A stretch of 64,000 nt of DNA from Narthecium ossifragum (Eukaryota > Streptophyta > Magnoliopsida > Dioscoreales > Nartheciaceae), in assembly GCA_963920575.1 (NCBI GenBank), contig OY986966.1:12846797-12910796 (forward strand), written 5' to 3'. Of this stretch, positions 33,281-45,192 are shown piece after piece. The first letter of the stretch is position 1. The number at the start of each line of letters is the position of its first letter. The position numbers were made by a program, and so were the translations under genes. The notes under the pieces were generated by a model that saw nothing but the letters and a program-made list of their open reading frames with translations, did no database searches and had not been told where the DNA came from.

Positions 33281-33660
33281 CTTATTACTTGCTCATTAAC
33301 TATGGGGATACCTGAGAAGGAACTGAAGTAGAGCTAGAACTATGTGAGGCCTCTATATAAGGACCTCTATACCTTTGTAATTTCTGATGCTTGAGTTTAT
33401 GAATAAACTAGAGTAGTTAAGTAGGATATCATAGGAGTAGAGGTGATATAGTTTTCACCCAAATCCACCAGCCCCTCCACCCTTCTCTCTCAACAGCCGA
33501 CCCCTTCTCCACCAGTCGGTAACCACCAACCGCCGTCCGCCGCTATCAGCCATAGTCCATGTTCCAATCCCTGGCGTCCTTCCTTGGCCGCCTCCTTTCC
33601 TCCACCACCTCCCTTGGTTGGTTTCCCAAGAGCATCCGACCATACTTAGAGGAGCTGCAA
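33281..33660 (+). other. Unassigned 380-bp stretch with promoter-like start
   Basis: It contains TATATAAGG (about 33354), an AATAAA at about 33404, a CT-rich leader and a short plus-strand frame from ATG 33559 (about 34 codons before the E LTR begins). This could be the end of another LTR plus leader, or a host gene fragment. I do not recognise the protein. Confidence 0.35.
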
Positions 33661-34014
33661 TGTGAGGACCCGTTCCTCCAACTTGGTCCGACCGCGTTGG
33701 GTCGAGGGTCTGGTTTTGTGGTTTGGCTCGAATGGCCTTGGTTTGCGATCGGTTGATCGCATCGCTACTTTTGGACCCCATGGGCAATTTGGTAAAATTA
33801 TGGCCTGGTGGTCGGTTTCACAACTGTGTAGTGCATACACATCCTTAATTGATGTACGTGATTGAATAGATCCAGTAGGAGCGTTCACGATCATCTGATC
33901 CGGATGAGATTGAGACGAGATTGCAATTTGGAGTCAAATCGGATTTAGTCCGATTAGTTGACTCGGCTAGACAAGCTCAGCCACTAAAGTGGCTTAGCTT
34001 TCTCTCTCGCCTAT
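33661..34014 (+). repeat. E-type LTR start, plus, cut after 354 bp
   Basis: TGTGAGGACCCGTTCC... matches the reverse of 3930-4289. It is interrupted at 34015 by the minus-strand C element. The rest of E is not found beyond 51334, so the far junction has been lost. Confidence 0.75.
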
Positions 34015-35542
34015 TGATGTACTGTCGTAGGCACTCTAAAGTCAAACCAATACTCGTTAAAATAAATATAGTAGTACGAGTACGAGTCGATCCCACAAAG
34101 AGCGTTTAGCCAGGTTTTGTGCTTAGTGAACAAACATGGGGAACAAACCTTGGTCTAAGTCAACATCCACCATCGGAAATTTTTATAATTGATCATTGAT
34201 GCAAGTATATATCAATTCATGCCATGAATATTCACCGTTCGAATTAAATTCGAATCTCTCCTCGATCATAGTTAATTAGAAACAAGCGATCTAATCAACC
34301 CTAACTACTAAACAATCTAAGACAAGCGCTATAGATTTAATCTAGTAACAGCCTTAAGAATAGGGAGATCGATGAAGCTAAACAACACAAGCACAGGCGG
34401 TTGCATTTAATTTAGTCGAACGTTCTTCCTAAGATCTAACAATCTCTAAAACGCACTAGATCATTAAACCCTAGCTGCTTCGCAGATTAGATGGATCAAA
34501 CAATTATGGCTTTGATATCCAACCTAGCAGTAGATTGCGATGAATAATAAGCTAGTAGGCCTCCTAGCAATTAGACAAGACAATCATCAATATAATCACA
34601 GAATAACATTCAATACTCAAGTATAAACTAAACAATAAAAATAGATTAGATCTCACGATTTCATTGATTCCGAGGTTTCAGTTTCCTTGACCAAGAATCA
34701 AGATTTAGCCACGCAAGGCCATCCAGAACAATCCTAAAAAAATTCCAATAAACTAGAGAAAACCTAGGAAAAAAATAATAGTAGAAAGTAGCAGCCAAAA
34801 GTATCCAGGAATCCCCTCCCAAACCCTAGAAATAGTTCTATTTATAGCCTTAAGTGTCTCCATCCTTGGATTAGATCCGAGCCGTTAATTTTCTTCACTG
34901 GCGAAGGTAAGATCGATCCTTCCATAGGTGTAAGATCGATCCTTTGATATCAAAATCTTCAATTTCTGGCTACGCCTGAGGAAGATAGATCCTTTCTAAG
35001 GCAAAGGATGGATCCTTTTCAGTTGGATGGATCCTTTGATAGGAGTAGGATGGATCCTTCTTAGTATGATGGATCCTTTGATAGGAGAAAGATGAATCCT
35101 TCTCCTCAACGATTTCCTCAATATTCTCGACTAAAAAGAGGATCAATCCTTCTGTGATCATCTGAAAAGTATGCACTCTGTCAGCTCTGTCTGCATAAAA
35201 GGATCGATCCGTCTTTCCTGAGTATTTACAATTTTGCCATCCAGACTGCGCCATTGGTACAAAAATTGCCGTAACTTCCTGAATCACGAACCATAAAATT
35301 ATCCAAAAACTACACTTCAAGAGCTTTCCAACCGTAGATGGAACATCATCTGGTTCTTCATCAGCAGGTATAGTTTAATCTTTAAAGTTGATCGATATAC
35401 TCTTTTCAGCTTCTTTTCGAACTTAAGGACTTCAATTGCATCCTAAATCAAAATATAAGAATAATGAGTGTATTTAGGTACCAAATAAGCACATGAGACT
35501 AAGTATTAAAGGGTAAAAATATAACATTATGCATCATCATCA
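34015..35542 (-). repeat. 3' LTR of the C element
   Basis: 1528 bp. On the minus strand it begins TGATGATGATGCATAATG (35542) and ends GACAGTACATCA (34015). A GATCGATC/GATGGATCC block at 34910-35215 sits just upstream, in element sense, of a TATA box at 34839-34846. Confidence 0.87.
34839..34846 (-). promoter_or_regulatory. TATA box of the C 3' LTR
   Basis: GGCTATAAATAG on the minus strand, about 65 bp downstream of the GATCGATC cluster. The same spacing is seen at 7584 (plus copy) and about 50680 (5' LTR). Confidence 0.62.
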
Positions 35543-35553
35543 AATTCCCCCAC
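35543..35553 (-). other. Polypurine tract of the C element
   Basis: TGTGGGGGAATT on the minus strand, abutting the LTR start TGATGATG. The identical site at 63673 serves the second copy. Confidence 0.82.
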
Positions 35554-37204
35554 ACTTAGCTTTTCCTCGTTCTCGAGCAAAACTAAAATTCACTCTACTC
35601 CACATATCATGGTTGCAACGCCATCAACAAAGAACAATCAAGCTCTTCACAAAACTCATAACACATCATGAACAAATAGTTTTAGACAACTTAAAAATCA
35701 ATCAGTAAGCATTTTCACTTGAAGATGCATCAAACTAAATAAGTAGACGCTCACGAAAATTAACACTCAACTCTCATGTGTTTGAATGGTATGTATTTCA
35801 CTCAAATTCATTCCAATGAAAATAATCTACCATAAGCTTGCATATCTTCTCATTATCCACCACTAAAATCACATGCATAACATAAATCATAAGGACTTCA
35901 AAAGGTTGTAATGGGGTCCAAGATCAAGGTGAGTAATATTTGGGAATGTAGCTCAAAAGCCAATGGAACTAATGGAGCAAAAATGCATCAATAAGACATG
36001 TACAACCAATCACTCCGTTCTACAACTTCTTCAACTTGGCTTTAAAGTACTCAAACCATGTAAAACATCCACCTTTGCAGAACTCATACATAGATACACC
36101 CCTTTGTTGGAGTATTAGGAGGATTCAAAAACACATTTTGTAACATGAAAAACAGTTTCCTCCTTCACTTTCTTCTTTCTTTCATTTCTTTTTTTTTCTT
36201 TTCAAATATAGCCATACCACAAATCCAAACACCTCCACACTTGAACTTTTGCACCCATACATGTCATAATGATGATCAATGCTCCACTAGTTTTATGGCT
36301 TGGGTAACAGCATTGGTTTTCAGGTTTAAAGCTTGTAATATGGGTTAACAATGAAGTCAATAAAATTCAAAGGTGTTTAGCAAAAGGAAAATTTAATCAC
36401 AAGGTAGGCTATTTGGCTTATGTAGCTTTTAACAAAGATGGCCATAATCATGTTCATGTATGCATGTGTCAATATGACCTCGAATAGAGTCAAAGGAAGT
36501 TCTAGAGAGACAAATCCATGGAAGAATATCTCTCATGAAAGAAAATAATGAGACTGATATGAATGTGTCAGTCTAAAGGTTCAAAATCTCACCAGCTTTT
36601 GTCTACTAAATTTAGTCACTACCATCTCAAGGAAAATAACTCAACTAATTAATTCTAAGTCAACAAGATTACTCATTCAATCATGTTATAAATTTGTCAA
36701 GCTTAATTGATTCTTGCTTATGGCATATGCAACCTAAATCTCCTCCCCCACACTTGAAACTGACATTGTCCCCAATGTAAGGTGAAATGCAAAGAAAAGG
36801 CAAAAATAACTGAAATGGAAATGCGAAAAATAAAAAGAGAAATGAACGAACTCCCCTTGGGTTGCCTCCCAAGTAGCGCCTTTGTTTATTGTCATTGGCT
36901 CGACTTCATGCTTTCTTCTTTTTGAATAGTGTTGAAGGTCCCAAACTTTGAATTTCAACTGACAGAATAGCTGAAATCCTACCCAAGGCTCCTCTGGGTG
37001 GCCGAATTTCCATAACAACCGTGGCTGGGCGAATTCTTTAGGTATGATAGGGGATGCTCGATCACCTAAAAACAAAAGCAAAGCAAAGCAAAAAGAAAAG
37101 CAACATGCAAGTACACAACCTAAAAATAATTCAAGCACGCTCAAGCACACAATAAAGCAGATAAAGCAAACTAACCCACACTATACAATATAGAGATTTT
37201 TAAA
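35554..37204 (-). other. C element 3' noncoding region
   Basis: About 1.6 kb, A/T-rich, no convincing gene. It holds the hallmark ACATTGGGGACAATG followed by GTGTGGGGGAGG (about 36745-36775, minus strand), shared in form with the Athila tail at 17943. The first ~330 bp are almost the same as 63673-64000. Long frames at 36734-37150 are low-complexity and hydrophobic and look incidental. Confidence 0.6.
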
Positions 37205-37600
37205 TCATGCCCTTGGTGGATGTTCTATAGCATGATAGGATGCAAAATCACTGAGTGCCAAATTCTGAATATTTAACCTCATCAGTGCCACCAAGGTTAA
37301 TTTAGCATAAGAATCCAAGTGGTATTTTTCAAAAATGAGAGTTAGCTTTTCCATACTAACACCAGTAAACAAGATAGCTAGATCTCTCAAACAAAAATAC
37401 ATGTCATCATGGTGATCAGGAAGAAAGGAGTTAACATTAAGCTCAACTATAATCGAATCATCCATTGACCTATTAAGAATGTCGTCGTTCACATTGTCAA
37501 GGATGTCAAGATCACATGATCGAAAATAAATCCATCGAGATATGAAAATATCTACTAAGGTCATCTCCTTTTTAACCACTAATGAAGATGAAATAGTCAC
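37205..37600 (-). CDS. Unassigned 131-aa frame in the C element
   Basis: ATG at 37600, open to 37205, in the same frame as the protease that ends at 37724. The product is acidic/leucine-rich (DDILNRSMDDS, FLRDLAILF-like stretches). I recognise no RT, RNase H, integrase or envelope motif. It occupies the place where pol should be. It could be a leftover of the polyprotein C-terminus or an accessory frame of this non-autonomous family. No signal peptide or clear membrane segment is seen. Confidence 0.4.
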   Translation of the reverse strand: MTISSSLVVKKEMTLVDIFISRWIYFRSCDLDILDNVNDDILNRSMDDSIIVELNVNSFLPDHHDDMYFCLRDLAILFTGVSMEKLTLIFEKYHLDSYAKLTLVALMRLNIQNLALSDFASYHAIEHPPRA

Positions 37601-37723
37601 ACGAAATATACCTCGCGACGTAATAGGAATGCTTTCAACTTCATCTGGATGAGGTTCATCGAATAAATGCTCCTGGTATTCTCGGCGGTCGACCGAGTTT
37701 TCCTTGTGGTCGACTGGCCAAGA

Positions 37724-38037
37724 TTAGACAGCTTCTTCATCTGCTATCTGTAGACACTCCCTCAAAGCATCTCCAACCGCAACTTCCAATTCCCTCACAT
37801 CAATGGAATAAACATGACCATTATCCATAGGATACTTCATGGCATCATATATTTTAAACTTAACAATTTCACCGTCAAATTCCATGGTAAGTGTACCACT
37901 ACGCATATCTATCTTAGTATTAGATGTCTTTAAGAATGGTCTTTTCAACAAAATAGCAGTTGTATGATCACCATTCTCCATATCAAGCACATAGCAATCA
38001 GCAGGGAAAATTAAATCATTAACTTGCACAAGAATAT
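37724..38037 (-). pseudogene. C element protease, distal half
   Basis: The minus-strand frame entering from the Tekay insertion carries LIFPADCYVLDM and ILLKRPFLKTSNTKID, the second half of an Athila-type retropepsin, ending at 37724. It is separated from its first half (47573 upward) by the 9535-bp insertion. The 5-bp duplication AATAT ends at 38037. Confidence 0.82.
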
Positions 38038-38320
38038 TGTGAGGGCCCGTCCCTCCGACCTGGCTCGACCGCGTGGGTCGAGAGCCTATTTCCTGTTGAT
38101 TTGTTTTCGTGTCGGATACGATCGGGCGATCGTATGGCAATTTCGACTCAGGGGAATTTTGGTAAATATGCCCCCTGGTGGTCAGTTTCACACCCGCGTT
38201 TCACACACGGCCTTGGATTGATGAATGTGTTTGATTAGAATCTTAAGGGTGCGTCCGATCGGAAGATCGGAGCTCGATCGGGAAAGATCGAATCGAACGG
38301 TTGAGATCGATCCGGATCTC

Positions 38321-38328
38321 TATATAAG
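38321..38328 (+). promoter_or_regulatory. TATA box of the element A 5' LTR
   Basis: TATATAAG in ATCTCTATATAAGCCC, ~280 bp into the LTR, followed by a CT-rich stretch typical of plant start sites. It is conserved at about 45575 in the 3' LTR and, weaker, at 8334 in the solo copy. Confidence 0.68.
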
Positions 38329-38857
38329 CCCTGTCCCTTTCTCTCTCTTTCTTTCTTCTTCTCTGTTGTCGTTTTCTCTCTATCTCTCTCCTATGGCTGT
38401 GCTAGGGCTTCGGAGCGCGGCTTCCGAGGCGTGGATCTTGGCGGCTTGACTGGTTGGACGCGTGGAGGAGCTGCCCTACTTGCTCAAGTAGGTGTTTCTA
38501 CCTCGATCTCGTGATCGGGTTCTCCTAGGATAGATTAATGCCTTTTTGCTGTAGGAGTACTTGTTAGAATGTTATGTAGTTCATTGCACACGTGTTTTGG
38601 ATGGTTTGAAGTTTTCCTACCTTGCGATTTCCGTATTTTAACGGCTGGTTTCCGTATTATCGCCGTTTTGTCGGTTTTCGCCCGTTTTGACCTAAATAGG
38701 AGATTTAACCATCAAAAATGTGTTTTCTTCATACCATTGGATTCCCCATCATTATTTACACATGCTTGCAAAATCTCATTGTTTTCTAACAAGATTTGAT
38801 CCTTGAAATCCAAGAAATTGGATTTCCGGCACTGTTCTAATGAACAGTGCAATAGGC

Positions 38858-39192
38858 CTGACGGTCAATCGGTGGATCGACCGTCAAGCGTTGATACGCT
38901 CTTTCTGGGCCTGACGGTCGACCGTCGCAACGACCGTCAGGCTCTGTGTGGTTTTTGGTCTCTCAGGGTCGATGCTCGGATCGACCGCGAGTTCTCCTTC
39001 TTTTTTCGATTTGCCTCACGGTCGACCGTCGGATCAACCGTCAGGTTCTGTTGGGTTTTGGGCTTCCCAGGGTCGATCTCCGGATCGATCGTCGCCCTTA
39101 TGGTTTTTCGCGTTTTGGTCTCACGGTCGACCGTTGCATCGACCGTGACATCGACCGTGGCCTCACGGTCGACCGTCGCATCGACCAGGGGC
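38858..39192 (+). repeat. GGTCGACC/GATCGACC array in the element A LTR
   Basis: Irregular 30-60-bp modules, each with a palindromic ACGGTCGACCGT or CGGATCGACCGT core. The matching stretch in the 3' LTR is 46110-46332 (~110 bp shorter) and in the solo copy 8876-9102. It lies downstream of the TATA box, so it would be transcribed. Confidence 0.8.
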
Positions 39193-40439
39193 CCTTGAGC
39201 ATTGTTTTCTGGCTTTTCTTGAATGGCTTTCCTTCGTGATTGATATCTAAACATGTTGAGAAGCTTGCATGTTGTCTTCATGGAGTTGTCAAGGGATTTC
39301 TATTGGGATTGAGGATTGAATCGCGTGTGTATCCCTTTTGAGTAAATTGATGGTTTCGCTTGCATTTAAATACATGTTTGATAGTAATTAAATGCTTAAT
39401 TGATTGATTAGCCATTAGCTAGCTATGAGTGCTAGCTAATGTGAAATTGTGGAACATTAGCCTCTTGCCGGCGAGTGCCGAGAGCTATTGTATATCTGTT
39501 GAACCTATAATTGATGTTGTGGCATATAGAGACATCTAGGGTAGATGTTTGTTCAGATTCATGCATTGTGTGCATTAGAGGCATCTGAGGTTAGGCAGGC
39601 GATGGTTTGGTAGCCGATCCGAGGCTCTCGGGTAGCTCGGATCTAGCCTTAGGACCGTGGCTGGGTAGTCAGGATTAGGTTGTGATTGTATAATGGAATC
39701 TTATGTTATTTAGGACTTGCGATAGTGAACTCTGATCAATGTTTGAGGTTTAGATGTCGTGTTGTCTTCCAAGGCCAAGTGCTAAGGATGGATGTCGATG
39801 CGTTCCCGACGTGGTTTCCCAAGGCATGGTATTCCGGCATGGGTAAGGGTGATCTTGAATGTTACTGCTCCTTGGACTCCTAGTAACATGTTCAGGAGAG
39901 AGGTTTCATGACAGGAGCCCTTGGGACATCGACAGGGTTGTGGGACCCATAGCATCCGCTAGACTTGAGCGGGGAGACAACACTGTTGTTGTTTTCCTCT
40001 TTTCAGTGTGCCGTAGAGTAAAACCCTACTAAGCTTATCGCTCACTCCTACCCGGGCTGCATTTGCAGGTGCAGGCGCCAGTTCTTCTTCTGTGGAGCCG
40101 GCGGGATCGGCCTTTGGTGACGCGAGTACGTCCAGAGGTGCTTGAGGTTGTTGAAGGATAAACTGTTGTACTTTTGATAGTTTGTATATTATAAACATCT
40201 TCGAGGACTATTGGGATTATTGTATAATATCTTTCCTTTGGAGGAGTTTGATAAGAATTTTGTATCAGTACAACTTAATGTATATGTATATGAATTGAAT
40301 TTCTGTTTCACCTCTGGAATATGAATTGTTTAAATTTATCCGTCTTTTCCGCTTCGTATCACGCCAACTGGAGATGAGTAGTGATAGGAACCCTCATGCC
40401 TCGTCCTGGATGGGATTTCTGGGTTGGGGTGTGACAACT

Positions 40440-40451
40440 TGGTATCAGAGC
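40440..40451 (+). other. Primer binding site of element A
   Basis: TGGTATCAGAGC, three bases after the LTR end; initiator tRNA-Met complement. Confidence 0.95.
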
Positions 40452-40604
40452 AGGCTGTAGGTCCTAGGGATAGGATTAGGCTTGCGGTTAAGGTTTTCAG
40501 CGCGGATTGGGATAGTTCTAGGAGTAGAGCATCCATGTGTGCTTGTTCGTGCTCGTGTGTGTTATGCTTTTGCTTTATTGATTGCTGTTGTGTTTTGATT
40601 TCTC

Positions 40605-41315
40605 ATGGGTGGACACTTGTCGTCACTGGTAAACGTGCAGATGGAAGGGAGCCGGGCTAGCTGTCCAGTCTTGGGTCGTGGTAGTGCGTGCAACGAGCGC
40701 GCCGCCCGACAGGCCTTAGGGGCCAACGCTGCCGTGCTCCGTGTATCTGCACCAGAGCCAGTGCCGAGGATTGAGGTCGTGATGGAGGAGGATGCTTCTT
40801 TCATCGCCGAGGAGGTCTCTCCTCCACTCGACCAGCGTGCTATCGTGACAGCGGTGGTCGACTTCTAGAGGCTGAACCCGCCTAGGTTCAGTGGTGCTGG
40901 GGGCGACCCAACGGTGGCAGACAACTGGCTGGAGGGAGTCAGTCGCGTCCTTGACACTCTGTTCATCCAGGATGACCGGATCCGGGTCAGACTTGCCATG
41001 TTCCAGCTCGATGGGGACGCTTTGGACTGGTGGCGCTCTGTTCAGGCCGCCAGGGACGGGAGTGACCCATCATGGGCCGTGTTTCATTCGTCTTTTCTCG
41101 TCACATTCTTTCCTCGCAGCGCGCGCTCGGCCCTTGTCCGTGAGTACCAGAACCTTTCTCAGGGTACTCAGTCGGTAGTGCAATATGCGGCTAGGTTCAC
41201 GAGACTTGCCAGATTTGCCGGAGCGGTGTCGGCGGACCCTCTTGCCAGAGCAAAGCAGTTCCAGTGGGGGCTTAGGCCCGAGCTTAGGCGGCTTGATCGC
41301 GGCTCAGCGCGCTAG
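40605..41315 (+). pseudogene. Element A gag
   Basis: One frame with a single internal TAG at 40866, in VDF-stop-RLNPPRFSG where family members have Gln. The capsid domain follows: FQLDGDALDWW (about 41000), FLVTFFPRSAR and QYAARFTRLARFAG. The frame is lost near 41285 (the coding sense continues one frame over: AAQRASTYTE). It would form the particle shell. The start could also be ATG 40641. Confidence 0.82.
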
Positions 41316-41984
41316 CACGTACACAGAGAGCAGCTCAGGCCAGGAGAGGTTCGTGGAGGCAGCAGAGATACTCACGACACCAGCAGCCATACCAGCGTCA
41401 CCCACCCCAGTACCAGCAGCAGCCCAGGTAGGGAGGCCAGATACTTCTTCCGGCTGGGCCTCGGGGGCAGACGTCCGGAGGAGGAGGCCAGAGCCAGCAG
41501 CTAGCGCTTGGACCTCCTGTGTGCTTCGAGTGCCGGCAGACAGGGCACGTTCGTTCGTGGCGGAACAGGCGGAGGATGGCGGACACCAGGAGCCGGGAGA
41601 GGCAGAGGTCACGGTGGAGGTCGAGGCGGGCCCAGAGGGGGAGTCTACGCACTTCCAGACGGCGAGTACCCAGACCGAGTTAAGCCACCTTACCAGCTCT
41701 ACCAGTACCCGCCACCCCAGCAGACTTTAGCTCTTCCACCAGCCCCAGTTGACCCACCAGTCCTCAGAGGTACCTTTCAGCTTTTCAGTTCATTCGTAGA
41801 TGTTCTGATAGATTCTGGGGCGTCTCATTCCTTTGTAGCTAGCGAGTGTGTGGCATCGCAAGGGCTAGAGACTGAGCCACTTGGAGTTACACTACACCTA
41901 GACACACCGGTCGGCGGAGGGGCTCGTGTTGAGCAGATCTGTCGTTCTTGCGAGTTGGAGGTTGCGGGCCCCGTGTCTTTCTAG
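41316..41984 (+). pseudogene. Element A zinc knuckle and protease
   Basis: A short P/A/Q-rich linker with two frame changes leads to a partial zinc knuckle (CFECRQTGHVRSW, about 41520-41560, lacking the fourth Cys). The retropepsin follows with VLIDSGASHSFVASE (about 41806-41850). The frame ends at 41984; the protease end ([16 protein letters not shown], about 41993-42040) is in the next frame. Confidence 0.8.
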
Positions 41985-43020
41985 ACCTTCGGATGCTAGA
42001 CATGGTCGGGTTCGACGTGATTCTCGTTATGGATTGGCTGACTTCATACCGAGCTGTCATCGACTGTCGCCGTCGCAGGGTGACTGCTTGGACACCTGAC
42101 GGCGCTTGTTTTGTTTTGCTGGGGGATCGCCAGTCTGCCGATTCCCTCGTGTGTGGTTGCTTTCCTAGGCGCGAGGGCCAGCTATCAGCTTTACTGGCGC
42201 GCCTTTCCTTGTTCGCTGCAGAGGACAGTCGAGAGAGCAGTTTGCCTGCAGTGGTTTGTGAGTTTGCTGACGTCTTCCCAGACGAGCTACCGGGCCTTCC
42301 CCCTTCCAGAGCAGTAGACTTCCAGATAGATCTTGTACCGGGTACCGGGCCGATCTCTCTGCCAGCCTTTAGGATGGCACCAGCAGAGCAGAGGGAGCTG
42401 AGGGCCCAGCTGGACGGGTTGATCGGCAGAGGTTTCATCCGTGCCAGCACGTCACCTTGGGCAGCTCATGTGTTGTTCGTAAAGAAGAAGGACGATACGC
42501 TTCGTCTTTGCATTGATTACAGGAAGCTGAACTGGGTGACGGTGAAGAACAAGTATCTGATGCCAATGATCGATGACTTGTTCGACCAGCTCCGAGGCTC
42601 TTTGGTCTTTTTGAAGATCGATCTCCGTACCGGCTATCACCAGTTGAGGATTCGAGATTGCGACATCCCGAAGACGGCTTTCCGTACGAGGTACGGGTTG
42701 TACGAGTTCACGGTGATGTCGTTCGGCTTGACGAACGCACCAGCGGCGTTCATGGATCTGATGCAGAGGGTCTTCCGACCGTACTTAGATCAGTTCATGG
42801 TGGTTTTCGTCGACGACATCCTAGTCTACTCACGTACCGGGGAGGAGCATGAGCAGCATCTGAGGACAGTGTTGCAGTTGTTGAGGGGGCATAGGCTATA
42901 TGCCAAAGCCTCCAAATGTGAGTTCTGGCTTCCTAAGGTACAGTTTCTAGGGCACGTGGTGTCAGCGGCAGGCATTTCAGTTGATCCGGCCAAGGTCAAG
43001 GCAGTGCTACAGTGCAGAGA
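41985..43020 (+). pseudogene. Element A reverse transcriptase
   Basis: A frame of good quality carries the protease end, then [65 protein letters not shown] and FVDD in [12 protein letters not shown] (about 42800-42835), ending with [19 protein letters not shown] frameshift near 43015 separates it from RNase H. Substitutions such as MSFGL for MPFGL and KNKYLMPM for KNRYPMPR suggest some decay. Confidence 0.87.
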
Positions 43021-45192
43021 TCGACGACAATGTTCGAGGTCTGCAGCTTCCTCGGCTTGGCAGGTTACTACCGTAGGTTCGTGCGGGACTTCTCCAGGGT
43101 TGCAGGGCCGCTGACCAGGTTGACACAGAAGGCGGTCCCATTTGTTTGGGACGAGGCTTGCGAGCAGGCGTTCACCCAGCTGAGGACCAGACTGACGAGT
43201 ACGCCGATCCTGATAGTTCCGGAGCGAGGCGTCGGCTACAGTGTCTTTTGCGACACCAGTGGGGAGGGTCTAGGCTATGTGCTTATGCAGGAGGGCCATG
43301 TGGTGGCCTACGGTTCCATGCAGCTGAAGGCCCATGAGAGGAACTATCCAGTCCACGATCTCGAGCTTGCAGCGGTTGTCTTCGGTCTGAAGACGTGGCG
43401 GCCCTACCTCTACGGTGAGTGGTTCTTGGTGTACTCTGATCACAAGAGTTTGAGGAACGTGTTCACCCAGCGTGACCTCAACCTCATGTAGCGACGGTGG
43501 ATGGAGCTTCTAGAGGACTACGACTTCGAGTTGCATTACTACCCTGGTAAGGCAAACGTTGTAGCAGACGCTCTCAACTGGCAGACTAGAGACAGCAGAG
43601 TGACCTTGGCAGCGATGTCAGCTCGGCAGTGGCAGATGCTAGAGACAGTTAGTCAGTTCGGGCTTGACTTCGAGGACCGGGCGACAGGTGGTATCATGTA
43701 TGCTGTTCGTAGCATTCCAGTTCTTTTGGCCAGAGTGATCAAGGCACAGGCTGGAGACCCAGAGCTCGTGGAGACCCGTGTTGTTGTCGGCACCGAGCAC
43801 GCAGTTGAGGGCTGGACAGTGTCGGCAGACAGTGGTCTACTCTTCAGAGGCAGAGTTGCAATTCCAGCAGACCCGGCGTTGCGAGAGGAGATCCTTCACG
43901 TGTTCCACCACTCCTGTTTCGCTGTTCACCCCAGGAGCACCAAGATGTACCACGATCTACGCCGACAGTTCTGGTGGTGCGGGATGAAGAGGTCAGTGGC
44001 AGAGTTTGTTTACAGATGCCTCACCTGTCAGAAGGTGAAGGCAGAGCACCGACGGACACCAGGTTTGCTGCAGCCACTTCCAGTGCCAGAGTGGAAGTGG
44101 GAACATATAGCGATGGACTTCGTCATCGGGCTACCCATGTCATCAAGGGGGAATGATGCGATTTGGGTCATCGTCGATCAACTGACCAAATCAGCTCATT
44201 TCCTCCCCATGAGGACGACAGATCCAGTTGCCAGACTGAGCTAGAGGTACATTGACGAGGTCGTACAACTGCACGGCATCCCAGTGTCGATAGTCTCAGA
44301 CAGAGATCCCAGAGTCACCGGCAGGTTCTGGAGCAGCTTCCAGGACTCCTTGGGGACGGCACTGACTTTCAGCACAGCTTTCCACCCTCAGACAGACGGA
44401 CAGTCAGAGCGGCCTATCCAGATCTTGGAGGACATACTCAGGGCATGTGTGCTAGACGCTGGAGGTACTTAGGAGCATCACGTGACGCTGGTGGAGCTTG
44501 CCTACAACAACAGCTTTCAGGCCAGCTTGGGTTTTGCACCCTTTGAGGCGTTATACGGCAGACCGTGTCGCTCACCTGTGTGTTGGGCGGAGGTTGGGGA
44601 GGCGTCCCTTACCGGTCCGGACATCATCAGACAGTCATCAGAGAGCTTGGCTCAGATCAGGCAGAGGCTTCTGACAGTGCAGAGCATGTAGAAGAGCTAC
44701 GCAGATCGCAGGCGACGACCCCTGGAGTTCGCAGTTGGCGACAGAGTGCTACTGAAGGTATCCCCGCGCAGAGGGTCGATCAGGTTTGGTAGCAGGGGCA
44801 AGCTAGCGCCGAGTTTCACGGGTCCTTTTGAGATCGTCAGGCGCGTTGGAGCAGTCGCCTACCAGTTAGCTCTACCTCCGCACATGTAAGCAGTTCACCC
44901 CACCTTCCATGCATCTATGTTGAGGAAGTATATTCCAGATCCTTCTCACGTGATCAAACACGACGACATTGAGGTGGAGGAGGATGCCACCTACATAGAG
45001 CAGCCAGTGCAGATCTTGGATAGACGGGATCAGTTGCTGAGAGGCAGGTCGTTACCGTTGGTCATGGTCAGATGGAGGCATGGCAGTGCAGAGAGTCTGA
45101 CATGGGAGCGAGAGGATCGCATGCGTCGGGAGTTTCCCCTACAATTCACCTCAGCAGGTATATTTCTTGTTGTGGGCGTTGGCCGCCCCTAG
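43012..45192 (+). pseudogene. Element A RNase H, integrase and chromodomain-like tail
   Basis: One frame with in-frame stops at 43489 (TAG), 44242 (TAG), 44470 (TAG), 44689 (TAG) and 44887 (TAA). RNase [34 protein letters not shown]. Integrase: the zinc segment [58 protein letters not shown]. The tail (about 44940-45150) has FHASMLRKYIPDPSHVI, EEQPVQILDRRDQLLR-type and VMVRWRHGSAESLTWERE, the Tekay C-terminal chromodomain-like module thought to steer insertion to heterochromatin. Confidence 0.87.

Larger units (their letters stand above)
38038..40436 (+). repeat. 5' LTR of element A
   Basis: TGTGAGGGCCCGTCCCTCC...GGGGTGTGACA, 2399 bp. A TATA box is at 38321, a CT-rich start region follows (38340-38390), then 'ggagctgccctacttgctcaa', and a GGTCGACC/GATCGACC array at 38858-39192. 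It is longer than the 3' copy mainly because that copy has fewer array modules. Confidence 0.94.

Noticed and set aside
36734..37150. 138-codon hydrophobic minus-strand frame
   Set aside because: It spans the noncoding 3' hallmark of the C element, is rich in F/S/C from a T-rich strand, and shows no conserved motif.
39930..40020. Clusters of short frames in the A LTRs (38-40.4 and 45.3-47.5 kb) as genes
   Set aside because: They are inside LTRs, are shared by all LTR copies only as DNA, and are not conserved as protein.
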